Assembly (NCBI GenBank): GCA_902567235.1
Contig: CACFLX010000001.1
Coordinates: 1 to 64,000, forward strand
DNA length: 64,000 nucleotides
Direction: 5' to 3'
Origin: an uncultured Pelagibacteraceae bacterium
GTDB lineage: Bacteria; Pseudomonadota; Alphaproteobacteria; Pelagibacterales; Pelagibacteraceae
Notes under the pieces: model-generated
The model's database searches: none
What the model was told of the DNA's origin: nothing
What the model saw: the letters and a program-made list of their open reading frames with translations, nothing else
Translations under genes and position numbers: made by a program
Shown: positions 50,006-60,329 of the stretch, one piece after another
Layout: every line of letters starts with the position of its first letter
Numbering within the stretch: position 1 is the stretch's first letter

Positions 50006-51732
50006 ATATATTTGAAGAATATAAAAATAAATTAATAATAATTATCAAAAAAGCCAAGGAAGATAAGTTGCTAATACTTCCAGAGAATTTAGATGCTGTT
50101 AATGTAGATTCAACTCCTCCAAAAATTGACTTTGATATATCAACCAATGTTGCCATGGTTCTTGCAAAACCAAACAATAAGACACCAAATGATTTGGCTC
50201 AAATTTTAATTAAACTTTTAAAAAATGAAGATAAAAGTATTGAAGAAATATCTTTTGCTAAACCTGGGTTTATTAATATTAAATTTAATAAAGATTACTG
50301 GAATAATTTTACTAACAATTTAATTAATTCTCCTTATAGTTATGGCGCATCTAACAAAGAGAATAAAAAATATTTAGTTGAATTTGTTTCGGCTAATCCA
50401 ACCGGTCCTTTACATGTTGGTCACTGCAGAGGTGCTATTTTAGGTGATGTTATTTCAAATATTTTAGAGTTTAATCAAAATACTGTTGAACGTGAATATT
50501 ATGTTAATGACTATGGTAATCAAATATTTCATTTTAATCATTCAGTTTATTTAAGAATTAGAGAAAAATTGTATGATGAGAAATTTCCTTTAGATAATCC
50601 CGACCTTTATCCAGGTGATTATTTAAAAGATATAGCCAATAATATTATAAAGAATAACAAAGATACAAACTTTGAAAACTTTAAAGATATAGAAAATCAT
50701 TTAAAAAAACTCTCAATTAATGAATCGTTAAATTTAATTAAAAAAAACTTAAACGACCTAGGTATCAGGCATGATAATTTTATAAGTGAGACAACTTTGG
50801 TTAATGATAATGAGGTTGAAAAGGTAATTGAAAAACTTAAAAAAACTAAACATATTTATACAGGCAAAATTAAAGCCCCAGAAGGTGAAGATCAAAGCAA
50901 GTGGACTGAAAGAGAACAACTATTATTTAGATCTACTGATTTTGGCGATGATAAAGATAGAGCTTTACAAAAAAGCGATTTATCGTGGACTTATTTTGCA
51001 AGTGATGTTGCTTATCATAATACAAAAGTTAACAGAAACTTTCATAAGTTAATAAATATTTTAGGTGCAGATCACGCAGGATACATAAAAAGAATTACAT
51101 CTGTAGTTGAGGCTATTTCAGGAGAAAAAAATAAATTAACATGCAAAGTAAGTCAGTTAGTAAAATTAATTAAAGATGGCAAACCTTTTAAAATGTCAAA
51201 AAGAAAAGGTGATTACATAACCGTAGAGGATTTGATTGAAGAGGTGGGTAAAGATGCAACTCGTTTTATAATGTTAAGCAGAAGTAATGAGGCTGAGCTT
51301 GATTTTGATTTTTCTAAAGTAAAAGAAAAATCTAAAGATAACCCACTTTATTATGTTCAATATTGCTATGCAAGAATATGTTCTGTATTTAGAAATATTA
51401 ATTTGAATATTAATGATGATTTAAAAATTAAAAACCAAATTTACAATTATACAAATGATGAAATTAAAATTTTAAAAAAAGTTTCTGAATGGCCAAGATG
51501 TTTAGAAACAGCTTCTAATAAATTGGAACCTCATAGAATACCTGTATTTTTATATGAGTTGTCTTCAGAATTTCATTCATATTGGAATAAAGGGAAAGAC
51601 GATGTAAATAAAAGATTTATTAATAAAGATAATAAAATTTCAGATGATAAAATTGCTTTTTTAAAAGCTGTTTCAATAGTTATTAAATTAGGAATGAATA
51701 TATTGGGTGTTAATACTCCAGAAAAAATGTAA
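50002..51732 (+). CDS. argS: Arginyl-tRNA synthetase
   Basis: FVSANPTGPLHVGHCRGA, FKMSKRKGDY. Confidence 0.97.
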   Translation: MNIFEEYKNKLIIIIKKAKEDKLLILPENLDAVNVDSTPPKIDFDISTNVAMVLAKPNNKTPNDLAQILIKLLKNEDKSIEEISFAKPGFINIKFNKDYWNNFTNNLINSPYSYGASNKENKKYLVEFVSANPTGPLHVGHCRGAILGDVISNILEFNQNTVEREYYVNDYGNQIFHFNHSVYLRIREKLYDEKFPLDNPDLYPGDYLKDIANNIIKNNKDTNFENFKDIENHLKKLSINESLNLIKKNLNDLGIRHDNFISETTLVNDNEVEKVIEKLKKTKHIYTGKIKAPEGEDQSKWTEREQLLFRSTDFGDDKDRALQKSDLSWTYFASDVAYHNTKVNRNFHKLINILGADHAGYIKRITSVVEAISGEKNKLTCKVSQLVKLIKDGKPFKMSKRKGDYITVEDLIEEVGKDATRFIMLSRSNEAELDFDFSKVKEKSKDNPLYYVQYCYARICSVFRNINLNINDDLKIKNQIYNYTNDEIKILKKVSEWPRCLETASNKLEPHRIPVFLYELSSEFHSYWNKGKDDVNKRFINKDNKISDDKIAFLKAVSIVIKLGMNILGVNTPEKM

Positions 51733-51995
51733 TGATAAAGGAATTAAAATATGTTTTTTATCTAATTGTATTATTTTTTTTTATTTTTTTTGTATCGAGA
51801 TACTATTTTTCAGATGAATATAAAAAAAAATCTTATAGATCAATAAACTTAATAGAGGAAAAAATTGGTAATTTTTCTGTAAATCTTGTTATTTTAGAGA
51901 GTAATACTGATGATATGATTGAGTACATCGAGTACCAAAAAGATAAGAATAAAAAAAAATATTATTTCTGGGAATTATTGAAAAATAATGAATAA
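51732..51995 (+). CDS. Short single-TM protein at the usual position of a SPOR-domain protein
   Basis: 87 aa, N-terminal TM, overlaps argS stop and nagZ start. Confidence 0.65.
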   Translation: MIKELKYVFYLIVLFFFIFFVSRYYFSDEYKKKSYRSINLIEEKIGNFSVNLVILESNTDDMIEYIEYQKDKNKKKYYFWELLKNNE

Positions 51996-52935
51996 AAGAA
52001 GAAGTTTTATTACTGGTATTAAAGGCACCAAACTTAATCAAAAAGAAATTAATTTTTTAAAAAAATATAAACCTTGGGGTGTTATATTGTTTTCTAGAAA
52101 TATTATTACAATTTCTCAAACTCAGAACCTAATCTTTCATATTAAAAAATTATTCAATGACAACAATTACCCTATTTTAATAGATGAAGAGGGTGGTAGT
52201 GTATCTAGATTGGGTAAATTTATTGATAACTCAATTTTTTCTGCAGAATTTTTTAATAAACTTTACAAAAGTAATAAAAAAAAATTTTATATTTATTATG
52301 AAACTTATATTAATCAAATTTCATATTTATTAAATTTATTAGGCATAAATATAAACACCGTTCCTGTTCTTGATGTAAGAAGAAAAATTACTAATAAAAT
52401 TATTGGAAATAGATCTTTTTCATCTGATCCATTAATAGTATCAAAGCTAGGTAAATTTTGTATTGATAAATTTCACAAAAACCACATAGCTACAGTAATA
52501 AAACATATTCCAGGTCATGGCCTATCAAAAGTTGATAGTCATAAAAAATTACCAATAGTTAGTAAAGATATTAAATACTTAAATAGAGTTGATTTTTATC
52601 CATTTAAAAAACAAAAATCGTTATTAGCTATGACAGCTCATATAATGTTTAGCTCTATTGATAAAAAAAATACTGTTACCCATTCTAAGAAAATTCTTAA
52701 TATAATCAGAAAAAAAATATTGTTTAAAAATTTGATTATGTCGGACGATATATCAATGAAAGCGCTCAAATATTCTGTATCAAAAAATACAACTCAAGCT
52801 TTTAAAGCTGGTTGTGATTTAGTTTTACATTGTAATGGAAAATATAACGAAATGTTAATAGTTGCAAAAAACTCACCAATATTAAGTAACTTTGTTATAA
52901 AAAAAACATCGCAATTATTAAATATAATTAGATAA
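51988..52935 (+). CDS. nagZ: Beta-N-acetylhexosaminidase
   Basis: IDEEGGSVSRL, KHIPGHGLSKVDSHKKLP, MSDDISMKAL. Confidence 0.93.
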   Translation: MNKRRSFITGIKGTKLNQKEINFLKKYKPWGVILFSRNIITISQTQNLIFHIKKLFNDNNYPILIDEEGGSVSRLGKFIDNSIFSAEFFNKLYKSNKKKFYIYYETYINQISYLLNLLGININTVPVLDVRRKITNKIIGNRSFSSDPLIVSKLGKFCIDKFHKNHIATVIKHIPGHGLSKVDSHKKLPIVSKDIKYLNRVDFYPFKKQKSLLAMTAHIMFSSIDKKNTVTHSKKILNIIRKKILFKNLIMSDDISMKALKYSVSKNTTQAFKAGCDLVLHCNGKYNEMLIVAKNSPILSNFVIKKTSQLLNIIR

Positions 52936-53678
52936 TGTATCTTATGAACGATTCTCTTTCATTTAACGTAAATCTTAATAATTTTAATGGACCTTTGGAA
53001 GTTCTGTTAGATTTAGCAAAATCACAAAAAGTTGATCTAGAAAAAATTTCTATTACAACTTTAGTTGATCAATTTCTTGATTTTATTAAATCAAATGAAA
53101 AAATAAACTTAGAATTAGCTTCGGAATATTTGTTAATGGCTACTTGGTTAACTTATTTAAAGTCCAAACTATTACTACCTGAATCTGACGAAGAAGAATT
53201 TAAAGCCTTAGAAGTTGCTGAAAAACTTAAATTACAATTAAAAAAACTTGAGTTGATAAGATTATTATCTGATCAAATGCTAAAGAGAAATAGATTGGGA
53301 AAAGATGTTTTTATGAGAGGAATTAGAGGTAAAATTAAATCTATATATAGTGAAAAATATTCATTAACTGTTTTTGAAATCTTAAAAACTTATTCAGGAG
53401 TAATTATGTCAAGAGAATTTCAAAAAATGAATATTCCAAGACTTCCAGTATTTACAACTGAAGAAGGTATTAAAAGAATTAAAGAATTTTTTGGTAAATT
53501 AAATAATTGGATAAATATTAATGAGTTACTACCTAATAAAACATTAAAATCTGAAAATTTAAAGAGAACTGAGAAAGCAGGAATTTTTACCGCGTCTTTA
53601 GAGCTTGTAAAAGAAGGAAATTTATCAATTAAACAAAAAAATTTATTTGACGATATCTTTGTTAAGGAAAATAAATGA
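52935..53678 (+). CDS. scpA: Segregation and condensation protein A
   Basis: FNGPLEVLLDLAKSQKVDLEKISI. Confidence 0.94.
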   Translation: MYLMNDSLSFNVNLNNFNGPLEVLLDLAKSQKVDLEKISITTLVDQFLDFIKSNEKINLELASEYLLMATWLTYLKSKLLLPESDEEEFKALEVAEKLKLQLKKLELIRLLSDQMLKRNRLGKDVFMRGIRGKIKSIYSEKYSLTVFEILKTYSGVIMSREFQKMNIPRLPVFTTEEGIKRIKEFFGKLNNWININELLPNKTLKSENLKRTEKAGIFTASLELVKEGNLSIKQKNLFDDIFVKENK

Positions 53679-54364
53679 AAAAAATAAAAAAAAATAATAT
53701 TGTTAATTTTCCAACAGGTTTAAGTGAAGGTGAGAAAGAAGTTGAAGCAATTTTATTTGCTGCTGCTGAGCCTTTGGATATTGATACGATTGAATCAAAA
53801 GTCCCAAAAAAAATTAATGTACTTAATATTCTTAATAAGTTACAAAAAATTTATCAAAATAGAGGAATTAATTTAATTTGTATTTCTAATAAATGGTCTT
53901 TTAGAACTTCTCAAAGTTTATCAGGTCTAATGTCTGAGCAAAAAACAGTAGAAAAAAAACTGTCTAAAGCTGCTATAGAAACTTTATCAATCATTGTTTA
54001 CCACCAACCAGTAACTAGAGCAGAAATTGAAGAAATAAGAGGTGTAGCTTTCGGAACTAATACGCTTGAAATATTGATGGAATTGAATTGGGTTAGAACA
54101 CAAGGAAGAAAAGAGGTTCCTGGAAAACCAATTCAGTATGGTACAACCGAAGAATTTTTAAGTCATTTTAATTTACAAAAATTATCAGATCTTCCAACTA
54201 TTGATGAGTTAGGTACAGCTGGTCTTATAGATGCTGCTAATGTAGATTCAACAATATTTGGAACAGGTAAATTTTATAAGGAACAAGAGGAAAAAAAGGA
54301 AAATATATACTCTGATATTGATGAAATGTTAAATAGCACTCTTAAAAATGATGATGATAAATAA
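53675..54364 (+). CDS. scpB: Segregation and condensation protein B
   Basis: ALSIIVYHQPVTRAEIEEIRGV-type motif. Confidence 0.94.
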   Translation: MKKIKKNNIVNFPTGLSEGEKEVEAILFAAAEPLDIDTIESKVPKKINVLNILNKLQKIYQNRGINLICISNKWSFRTSQSLSGLMSEQKTVEKKLSKAAIETLSIIVYHQPVTRAEIEEIRGVAFGTNTLEILMELNWVRTQGRKEVPGKPIQYGTTEEFLSHFNLQKLSDLPTIDELGTAGLIDAANVDSTIFGTGKFYKEQEEKKENIYSDIDEMLNSTLKNDDDK

Positions 54365-54405
54365 AAAAAACTTTAATTATTATATAATATGTTTATAACA
54401 CTTGT

Positions 54406-54621
54406 ATGAGCATAGGTTTTTGGCAAATAGCAATTGTAGTTATACTTGTTGTTCTTCTTTTTGGTAGAGGCAAAATTTCTAGTCTTATGGGAGATGTTGC
54501 AAAAGGAATAAAAAGTTTTAAAAAAGGTATGGCTTCTGATGTTAATGAAGAGGGAACTCAGAAAAATATCTCCGAAAATCAAGACACCTCTGAAAATCAA
54601 GACATAGATAAAAAAGAGTAA
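54406..54621 (+). CDS. tatA: Twin-arginine translocase TatA
   Basis: [39 protein letters not shown]. Confidence 0.94.
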   Translation: MSIGFWQIAIVVILVVLLFGRGKISSLMGDVAKGIKSFKKGMASDVNEEGTQKNISENQDTSENQDIDKKE

Positions 54622-54626
54622 TTCAA

Positions 54627-54869
54627 ATGCCAACAATTGGCTGGTTTGAAATTTTAATTATTGTAGCTGTAGCAATTATAGTTGTTGGCCCAAAAGATTT
54701 TCCATTAATGCTAAAAAAAGTTGGATCATGGATTGGAAGTGTTAAAAGATATGTTAGTAACGTTCAAAATGAAGTTAGCTCTATTACGGAAGATACAATT
54801 GATAAAAATTTAAATGAAGATTTTAATGTAAGTAAAGAAAAGGATAAAGATGAGCAAAAATCAGACTGA
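54627..54869 (+). CDS. tatB: Twin-arginine translocase TatB
   Basis: IGWFEILIIVAVAIIVVGPKDFPLMLKKVG. Confidence 0.93.
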   Translation: MPTIGWFEILIIVAVAIIVVGPKDFPLMLKKVGSWIGSVKRYVSNVQNEVSSITEDTIDKNLNEDFNVSKEKDKDEQKSD

Positions 54870-55617
54870 AGGAGGTTTTTTTAGTCATCTTACCGAACTT
54901 AGAAAAAGATTAATTCATTCATTAATTTTTTTATCAATACTTTTTATTATTTGTTATTATTTTTCAGAATATATTTATGGATTTCTTGTAGACCCTTATG
55001 CACAAGCAGTGAAAAATGATGATACTAATAGAAGACTTATTTTTACAGCTTTACAAGAAACTTTTCTTACATATTTAAAAGTTTCTTTTTTTGCAGCATT
55101 TTTTTTTACCAGTCCGATTATTTTAATTCAAATATGGAAATTTATCGCTCCAGGTCTTTATGAGGATGAAAAATCAGCTATAATGCCTTATCTTGTAATT
55201 ACACCAATACTTTTTTTACTAGGCGGTATGCTTGTCTATTATCTAATAATGCCATTAGCTATCAAATTTTTTCTATCTTTTGAAAGCTCAGGTTTAAATA
55301 CAGCTTTACCCATTCAGCTAGAAGCAAAAGTTAATGAATATTTATCATTAGTAATGAAATTGATATTTGCATTTGGACTAAGTTTTCAATTACCTGTAGT
55401 ATTGAGTTTGCTAGCTCGAATTGGAGTTGTTGATTCTCAATTTTTAAAAGAAAGACGAAAATATGTTGTTGTTATTATATTTGCTGCAGCGGCATTATTA
55501 ACACCACCCGATCCTGTTACACAAATAGGTTTAGCAATACCTTTATTATTATTATATGAATTATCTATTATTTCTGTAAAATTTATAGAGAAAAAAAATA
55601 AAGAAAAAAATGCATAA
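54850..55617 (+). CDS. tatC: Twin-arginine translocase TatC
   Basis: FFSHLTELRKRLIHS, FIAPGLYEDEK. Confidence 0.96.
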   Translation: MSKNQTEGGFFSHLTELRKRLIHSLIFLSILFIICYYFSEYIYGFLVDPYAQAVKNDDTNRRLIFTALQETFLTYLKVSFFAAFFFTSPIILIQIWKFIAPGLYEDEKSAIMPYLVITPILFLLGGMLVYYLIMPLAIKFFLSFESSGLNTALPIQLEAKVNEYLSLVMKLIFAFGLSFQLPVVLSLLARIGVVDSQFLKERRKYVVVIIFAAAALLTPPDPVTQIGLAIPLLLLYELSIISVKFIEKKNKEKNA

Positions 55618-56869
55618 CATTAAAGATATAAGAAATGATTTTGATAATTTTAAAAATATTATTAAATTGAGAAATATTTCTATCGATCTAGATGAAATAT
55701 TGGTCTTAGATAAAAAAAATAGATCACTTATTCAGCAAAAAGAAGCTTTTGAACAAGAAAAAAAAAGTATTTCAAAAAGTCAAGATAAATCGTTGTTTGC
55801 TAAATCCAAAGAAATTTCTGAGAAGATTTTATCTATCAACAAAGAACAATCTTTGATAAAAAATAAACTTGAAGATATATTGTCTTCAATTCCAAATTTA
55901 CCACTTAAAGATGTTCCAGTTGGTCTAGATGAAAATGCTAATAAAGAAATTTTAAAATCAGGTACAATAAAAGAATTTAATTTTAAGCCAAAATCCCATT
56001 ATGAATTAGGAGAAAATTTAAAAATGTTAGACTTTGATTTAGCTACAAAAACTACAGGTGCTAGATTCGTTTTTGTTAACGATAAACTTGCATTGTTAGA
56101 AAGGGCTATAGCTAATTTTATGTTAGATACACATACTCAGATAAATAATTATAAAGAAATTTCTCCTCCTTTAATGGCCAATGATTCAACAATGTTTGGA
56201 ACAGGACAACTGCCTAAATTTGAAGATGATCAATTCGAAATTAAAGTCGATGAAAAAAGTGGTAGAAAATTTTTGATCCCAACAGCTGAAGTTATATTAA
56301 CCAATATTGTTAGAGATAAAATTGTAGATATAAAAGATTTTCCCATGCGTTTCGTTGCGTTAACGCCATGTTTTAGAAAAGAGGCAGGCAGTTATGGAAA
56401 GGACACAAAAGGCATGATTAGGCAACATCAATTTTATAAAGTTGAACTAGTAAGCATCGTTGAAAATAGCAAATGTATAGAAGAACTTGAAAGAATGACA
56501 AATTGTGCAACAATGATTTTAGACAAATTAAAATTACCTTATAGAAAAATAGTTCTTTCAACAGGTGATATGGGTTTCAGTGCTGAAAAAACTTACGATA
56601 TTGAAGTTTGGTTGCCCTCAGAAAATAGATACAGAGAAATTTCAAGTTGTTCCTCATGTGGAACTTTTCAAGCTAGAAGAATGATGTCTAGATATAAAAA
56701 TAAAAATAATGAAACTGAATTTGTTGGGACACTCAATGGAAGTGGTTTGGCTGTTGGCAGAACTCTGATTGCTATATTAGAAAACTATCAAAATACTGAT
56801 GGGTCAATAACAATTCCAGATGTTTTAAAACCCTACATGAATAATCTAGAAAAAATTTCAAATAATTAG
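55610..56869 (+). CDS. serS: Seryl-tRNA synthetase
   Basis: FRKEAGSYGKDTKGMIRQHQF, EISSCSSCGTFQARR. Confidence 0.97.
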   Translation: MHNIKDIRNDFDNFKNIIKLRNISIDLDEILVLDKKNRSLIQQKEAFEQEKKSISKSQDKSLFAKSKEISEKILSINKEQSLIKNKLEDILSSIPNLPLKDVPVGLDENANKEILKSGTIKEFNFKPKSHYELGENLKMLDFDLATKTTGARFVFVNDKLALLERAIANFMLDTHTQINNYKEISPPLMANDSTMFGTGQLPKFEDDQFEIKVDEKSGRKFLIPTAEVILTNIVRDKIVDIKDFPMRFVALTPCFRKEAGSYGKDTKGMIRQHQFYKVELVSIVENSKCIEELERMTNCATMILDKLKLPYRKIVLSTGDMGFSAEKTYDIEVWLPSENRYREISSCSSCGTFQARRMMSRYKNKNNETEFVGTLNGSGLAVGRTLIAILENYQNTDGSITIPDVLKPYMNNLEKISNN

Positions 56870-56923
56870 AGTTGTTTTCATAACTTAGATAGTATAAAAA
56901 ACTTTTAATTTACAAAGGATTTT

Positions 56924-57211
56924 ATGTCAGGATCAGGAATAGGGCAGTTTATACCTCTAATTTTAATTTTTGTTATATTTTATTTTTTTTTAATTCGTCC
57001 ACAGCAAAAAAAAGTTAAAGAACATAAGCTAATGGTAGAAAACTTAAAAAGAGGTGATAAAGTTATTACATCTGGTGGTATTGTTGGAACTATTGAGAGA
57101 GTTGTAGATAACGACAAAGTTGAAGTTGTAATATCAGACAATGTAAAAGTAGAAATTATTAAATCTACAGGAATACAGGCTTTAGTTAGCAATACTGAAC
57201 CAAAAAAATAA
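56924..57211 (+). CDS. yajC: Preprotein translocase subunit YajC
   Basis: FYFFLIRPQQKKVKEHKLMVENLKRGDKVITSGGIVG. Confidence 0.95.
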   Translation: MSGSGIGQFIPLILIFVIFYFFLIRPQQKKVKEHKLMVENLKRGDKVITSGGIVGTIERVVDNDKVEVVISDNVKVEIIKSTGIQALVSNTEPKK

Positions 57212-57223
57212 CATTAAAATAAA

Positions 57224-58789
57224 GTGTTATACTTTTCAAAATTAAAAATCATTTCAGTTTTAATTTTTTCATTATTAGTATCTTTTTTTGCAATATCTAA
57301 TTTTATTAAAATTGAAAATAATATTTTTAATAGAAATATAAATTTAGGATTAGATCTTCAAGGTGGATCATATTTGCTTTTGGAAATCGATAATACACCT
57401 GTAATAATCCAAAAATTACAAAATAAGCTTTCATCTTTAAAAAAATTTCTTAAGGAAAACGATATACGATCAACTAATTTTAAAATAATAAATGATAATA
57501 AAATTTCTTTTGTAATTGATGAAAATTCTTTAGATAAAGTTCTATCTTTGCTACAAGATAAAGATAGTGAAATTAATCCTTATTTTCAAAGGTTTAAAAC
57601 TCATGAGTTTGATATAGAAGAAAAAAAAGTTTTATCATCTAGTAATATAATTTTGCAATTTTCAGAGTATGGTCTCGTTCAATTAAAATCATCATCACAA
57701 AATCAGGCAATTGAAATAGTTAGACGTAGAGTAGATGAGATAGGAACAAATGAACCAAATATCCTAAAGAGAGGAAACGATAGAATACTTGTTGAACTCC
57801 CAGGTTTAGAAAACCCAGATAGAATTAAAAGTTTATTAGGAAAAACTGCTAACCTTACATTTAGATTTGTTACTTTAAATGAAGAAGAAAGTTTTGGAAC
57901 AGAAAAACTTTTATTTGAAGATGGTACTGAAGCAATAATTAGTAAAAGAATAATCCTGAGCGGTGATAATTTGGTTGATGCACAACCACGTATGGATAGT
58001 CAATCAAACCAAACTGTTGTTACATTTAATCTTGATAGAGTAGGTGCTAAAAAGTTTGCTAGAGCTACTTCTTCAGGTGTAGGAAAAAGACTAGCTATAA
58101 TATTAGATGGAAAAATTATTAGCGCGCCTAATATAAGTGAACCAATTGTAGGTGGTTCTGGACAGATAACTGGTGATTTTACTTTTCAAACAGCAACTGA
58201 TTTAGCCTTACTCTTAAGATCTGGTGCTTTACCAGCCCCAATGAATATTATTGAAGAAAGAACAGTAGGACCAGGTTTAGGACAAGACTCAATAAATGCC
58301 GGTATATTATCCTTAATCATTGGTTTTATTTTAGTAGTGATTTTTATGATAGTTAAATATAAAATTTTTGGATTAATTGCTAATATAACATTAATTACTA
58401 ATTTATTATTATTAATAGGTATTCTGTCCTTATTTGAAGCTACCCTAACTCTTCCTGGTATAGCAGGAATAATCTTAACTGTCGGTATGGCTGTAGATGC
58501 AAATGTATTAATTTATGAAAGAATTAAAGAAGAAATTAAAAGTGAAAATAATAAAATTTTAGCATTTGATAGTGGATATGTAAAATCAAGAACAACAATA
58601 TTAGATGCAAATATAACAACTTTAATTGCAGCAATAATTTTGTTTATTTTAGGATCTGGTCCAGTAAAAGGTTTTGCACTAACATTGGGTGTTGGAATTT
58701 TAACAACTTTATTTTCAGTTTATTTTATTGCTAGGTTATTTACCGCATTATATGTGATTAAGAATAAAGACAAGGAGAAATTGATTTAA
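57224..58789 (+). CDS. secD: Protein translocase subunit SecD
   Basis: NLGLDLQGGSYLLLE, TVGPGLGQDSI, GMAVDANVLIYERIKEE. Confidence 0.96.
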   Translation: MLYFSKLKIISVLIFSLLVSFFAISNFIKIENNIFNRNINLGLDLQGGSYLLLEIDNTPVIIQKLQNKLSSLKKFLKENDIRSTNFKIINDNKISFVIDENSLDKVLSLLQDKDSEINPYFQRFKTHEFDIEEKKVLSSSNIILQFSEYGLVQLKSSSQNQAIEIVRRRVDEIGTNEPNILKRGNDRILVELPGLENPDRIKSLLGKTANLTFRFVTLNEEESFGTEKLLFEDGTEAIISKRIILSGDNLVDAQPRMDSQSNQTVVTFNLDRVGAKKFARATSSGVGKRLAIILDGKIISAPNISEPIVGGSGQITGDFTFQTATDLALLLRSGALPAPMNIIEERTVGPGLGQDSINAGILSLIIGFILVVIFMIVKYKIFGLIANITLITNLLLLIGILSLFEATLTLPGIAGIILTVGMAVDANVLIYERIKEEIKSENNKILAFDSGYVKSRTTILDANITTLIAAIILFILGSGPVKGFALTLGVGILTTLFSVYFIARLFTALYVIKNKDKEKLI

Positions 58790-59691
58790 TGGAAAAAACT
58801 AATATTCCTTTCAATAAATTTTATAAAAAATTTAATATTTTATCATTATTTTTAATATTAATTTCTTTAATATTACTAACCTTTAAAGGTTTAAATTACG
58901 GTGTAGATTTTAAGGGTGGTACTTTAATTGAGTTAAGAACCTTAGATCAAACTTTAACTATTGGTGATTTAAGAAAATCATTTAGCAATTTAAATCTTGG
59001 AGATTTAACAGTTAAAAAATTTGGTAAAGAAAATGATTATGTTATTAAATTTGAAAAGAAGCAATCTATTGAAGAAAATTTCATTGAAAACATCAAAAAG
59101 GATCTAACCAATGAAATTGGAAATGTTTTTGAATTTAGACGAGTTGAAAGTGTAGGTCCTAAAGTTAGTGATGAATTATTAAAATCGGGTGTAATTGCAA
59201 TTGCTTTATCTTTAGGTGCAATGCTTATATACATATGGATAAGATTTGAGTGGCAATTTAGTCTTGGAGCTATTAGTGCAGTTTTTCATGACGTTGTTAT
59301 AACACTCGGTTTTTTTTCCTTATTAGGTTTTGAAATTAATCTATCTATTGTAGCAGCTGTTCTTACAATAGTAGGTTATTCAATGAATGATACAGTAGTA
59401 ATTTTTGATAGGGTAAGAGAAAATTTAAAAAAATATTCAGATATTAAAATCTTTGAAATTACGAATATTTCAATTAATGAAACTTTATCAAGAACAATAA
59501 TTACATCAGTAACAACATTGCTAGCTCTTCTATCTATATTTATATTTGGTGGAGCAATACTTAAGGGCTTTTCGTTCGCAATGATATTGGGTGTTTTAAT
59601 TGGTACTTATTCTTCAATATATATAGCCAATCCTATTTTAGTAAGGTTGAACGTTTCTCAAAAAACTATTTTAAAAGAAGAAAAAGAATAA
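58789..59691 (+). CDS. secF: Protein translocase subunit SecF
   Basis: GVDFKGGTLIELR, GYSMNDTVVIFDRVREN. Confidence 0.96.
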   Translation: MEKTNIPFNKFYKKFNILSLFLILISLILLTFKGLNYGVDFKGGTLIELRTLDQTLTIGDLRKSFSNLNLGDLTVKKFGKENDYVIKFEKKQSIEENFIENIKKDLTNEIGNVFEFRRVESVGPKVSDELLKSGVIAIALSLGAMLIYIWIRFEWQFSLGAISAVFHDVVITLGFFSLLGFEINLSIVAAVLTIVGYSMNDTVVIFDRVRENLKKYSDIKIFEITNISINETLSRTIITSVTTLLALLSIFIFGGAILKGFSFAMILGVLIGTYSSIYIANPILVRLNVSQKTILKEEKE

Positions 59692-59693
59692 AT

Positions 59694-60299
59694 TTAATAT
59701 AAATTTTGCGCTGCTACCATTGATAATAACATTGGCAGCGAAAGAAGAACGTTAGTTCTTGAAGCAATTAATGCTTTTTTAGCAGCTGCTGGTTTTTCTT
59801 CAGCGCTTGCATCAACAATTCCCAGAACTTTTTTTTGATTTGGCCAAATAATAAACCAAACATTGAAAGCCATAATTAAACCAAGCCACATACCTATGCC
59901 TATAGCTGTATATTTGCCACCACCACTTCCTATGCCTAGTGTCATCGCTTCATGAGCATATCCATTAAGGTAAGCAACTATTAAACCAGTAACCACTGTT
60001 ACTAATGCTGCCCATCTAAACCAAAATAACGCAGAAGGGGCTATAACTTTTGTAATAGCAGGTTTTTGTTCATCAGTTATTTTGGACATGTTTGGTACTT
60101 GTACAAAGTTAAAATAATACAATAAACCAATCCACATTACACCAGCTACAACATGAAAATATCTAAATAACCAACTCCAAAAAAGTTGATCAAAGGCAAA
60201 TCCGCCGCTTCCTATAGATAGAAACAAAAATAAAAGTACCGCTAATATTATAGAGGTATGTATAACCTTCGACAATGATCCAAAAAAATCCGCCATCAA
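59694..60299 (-). CDS. PuuD/Urate_ox_N-like multi-TM membrane protein without C-terminal cytochrome c domain
   Basis: FRYFHVVAGVMWIGLLYYFNFVQVP, GIGMWLGLIMAFNVWFIIWPNQKKVLG. Confidence 0.75.
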   Translation of the reverse strand: MMADFFGSLSKVIHTSIILAVLLFLFLSIGSGGFAFDQLFWSWLFRYFHVVAGVMWIGLLYYFNFVQVPNMSKITDEQKPAITKVIAPSALFWFRWAALVTVVTGLIVAYLNGYAHEAMTLGIGSGGGKYTAIGIGMWLGLIMAFNVWFIIWPNQKKVLGIVDASAEEKPAAAKKALIASRTNVLLSLPMLLSMVAAQNLY

Positions 60300-60329
60300 G
60301 TAAATGTATACACTATTAAAAAAGTTTTA

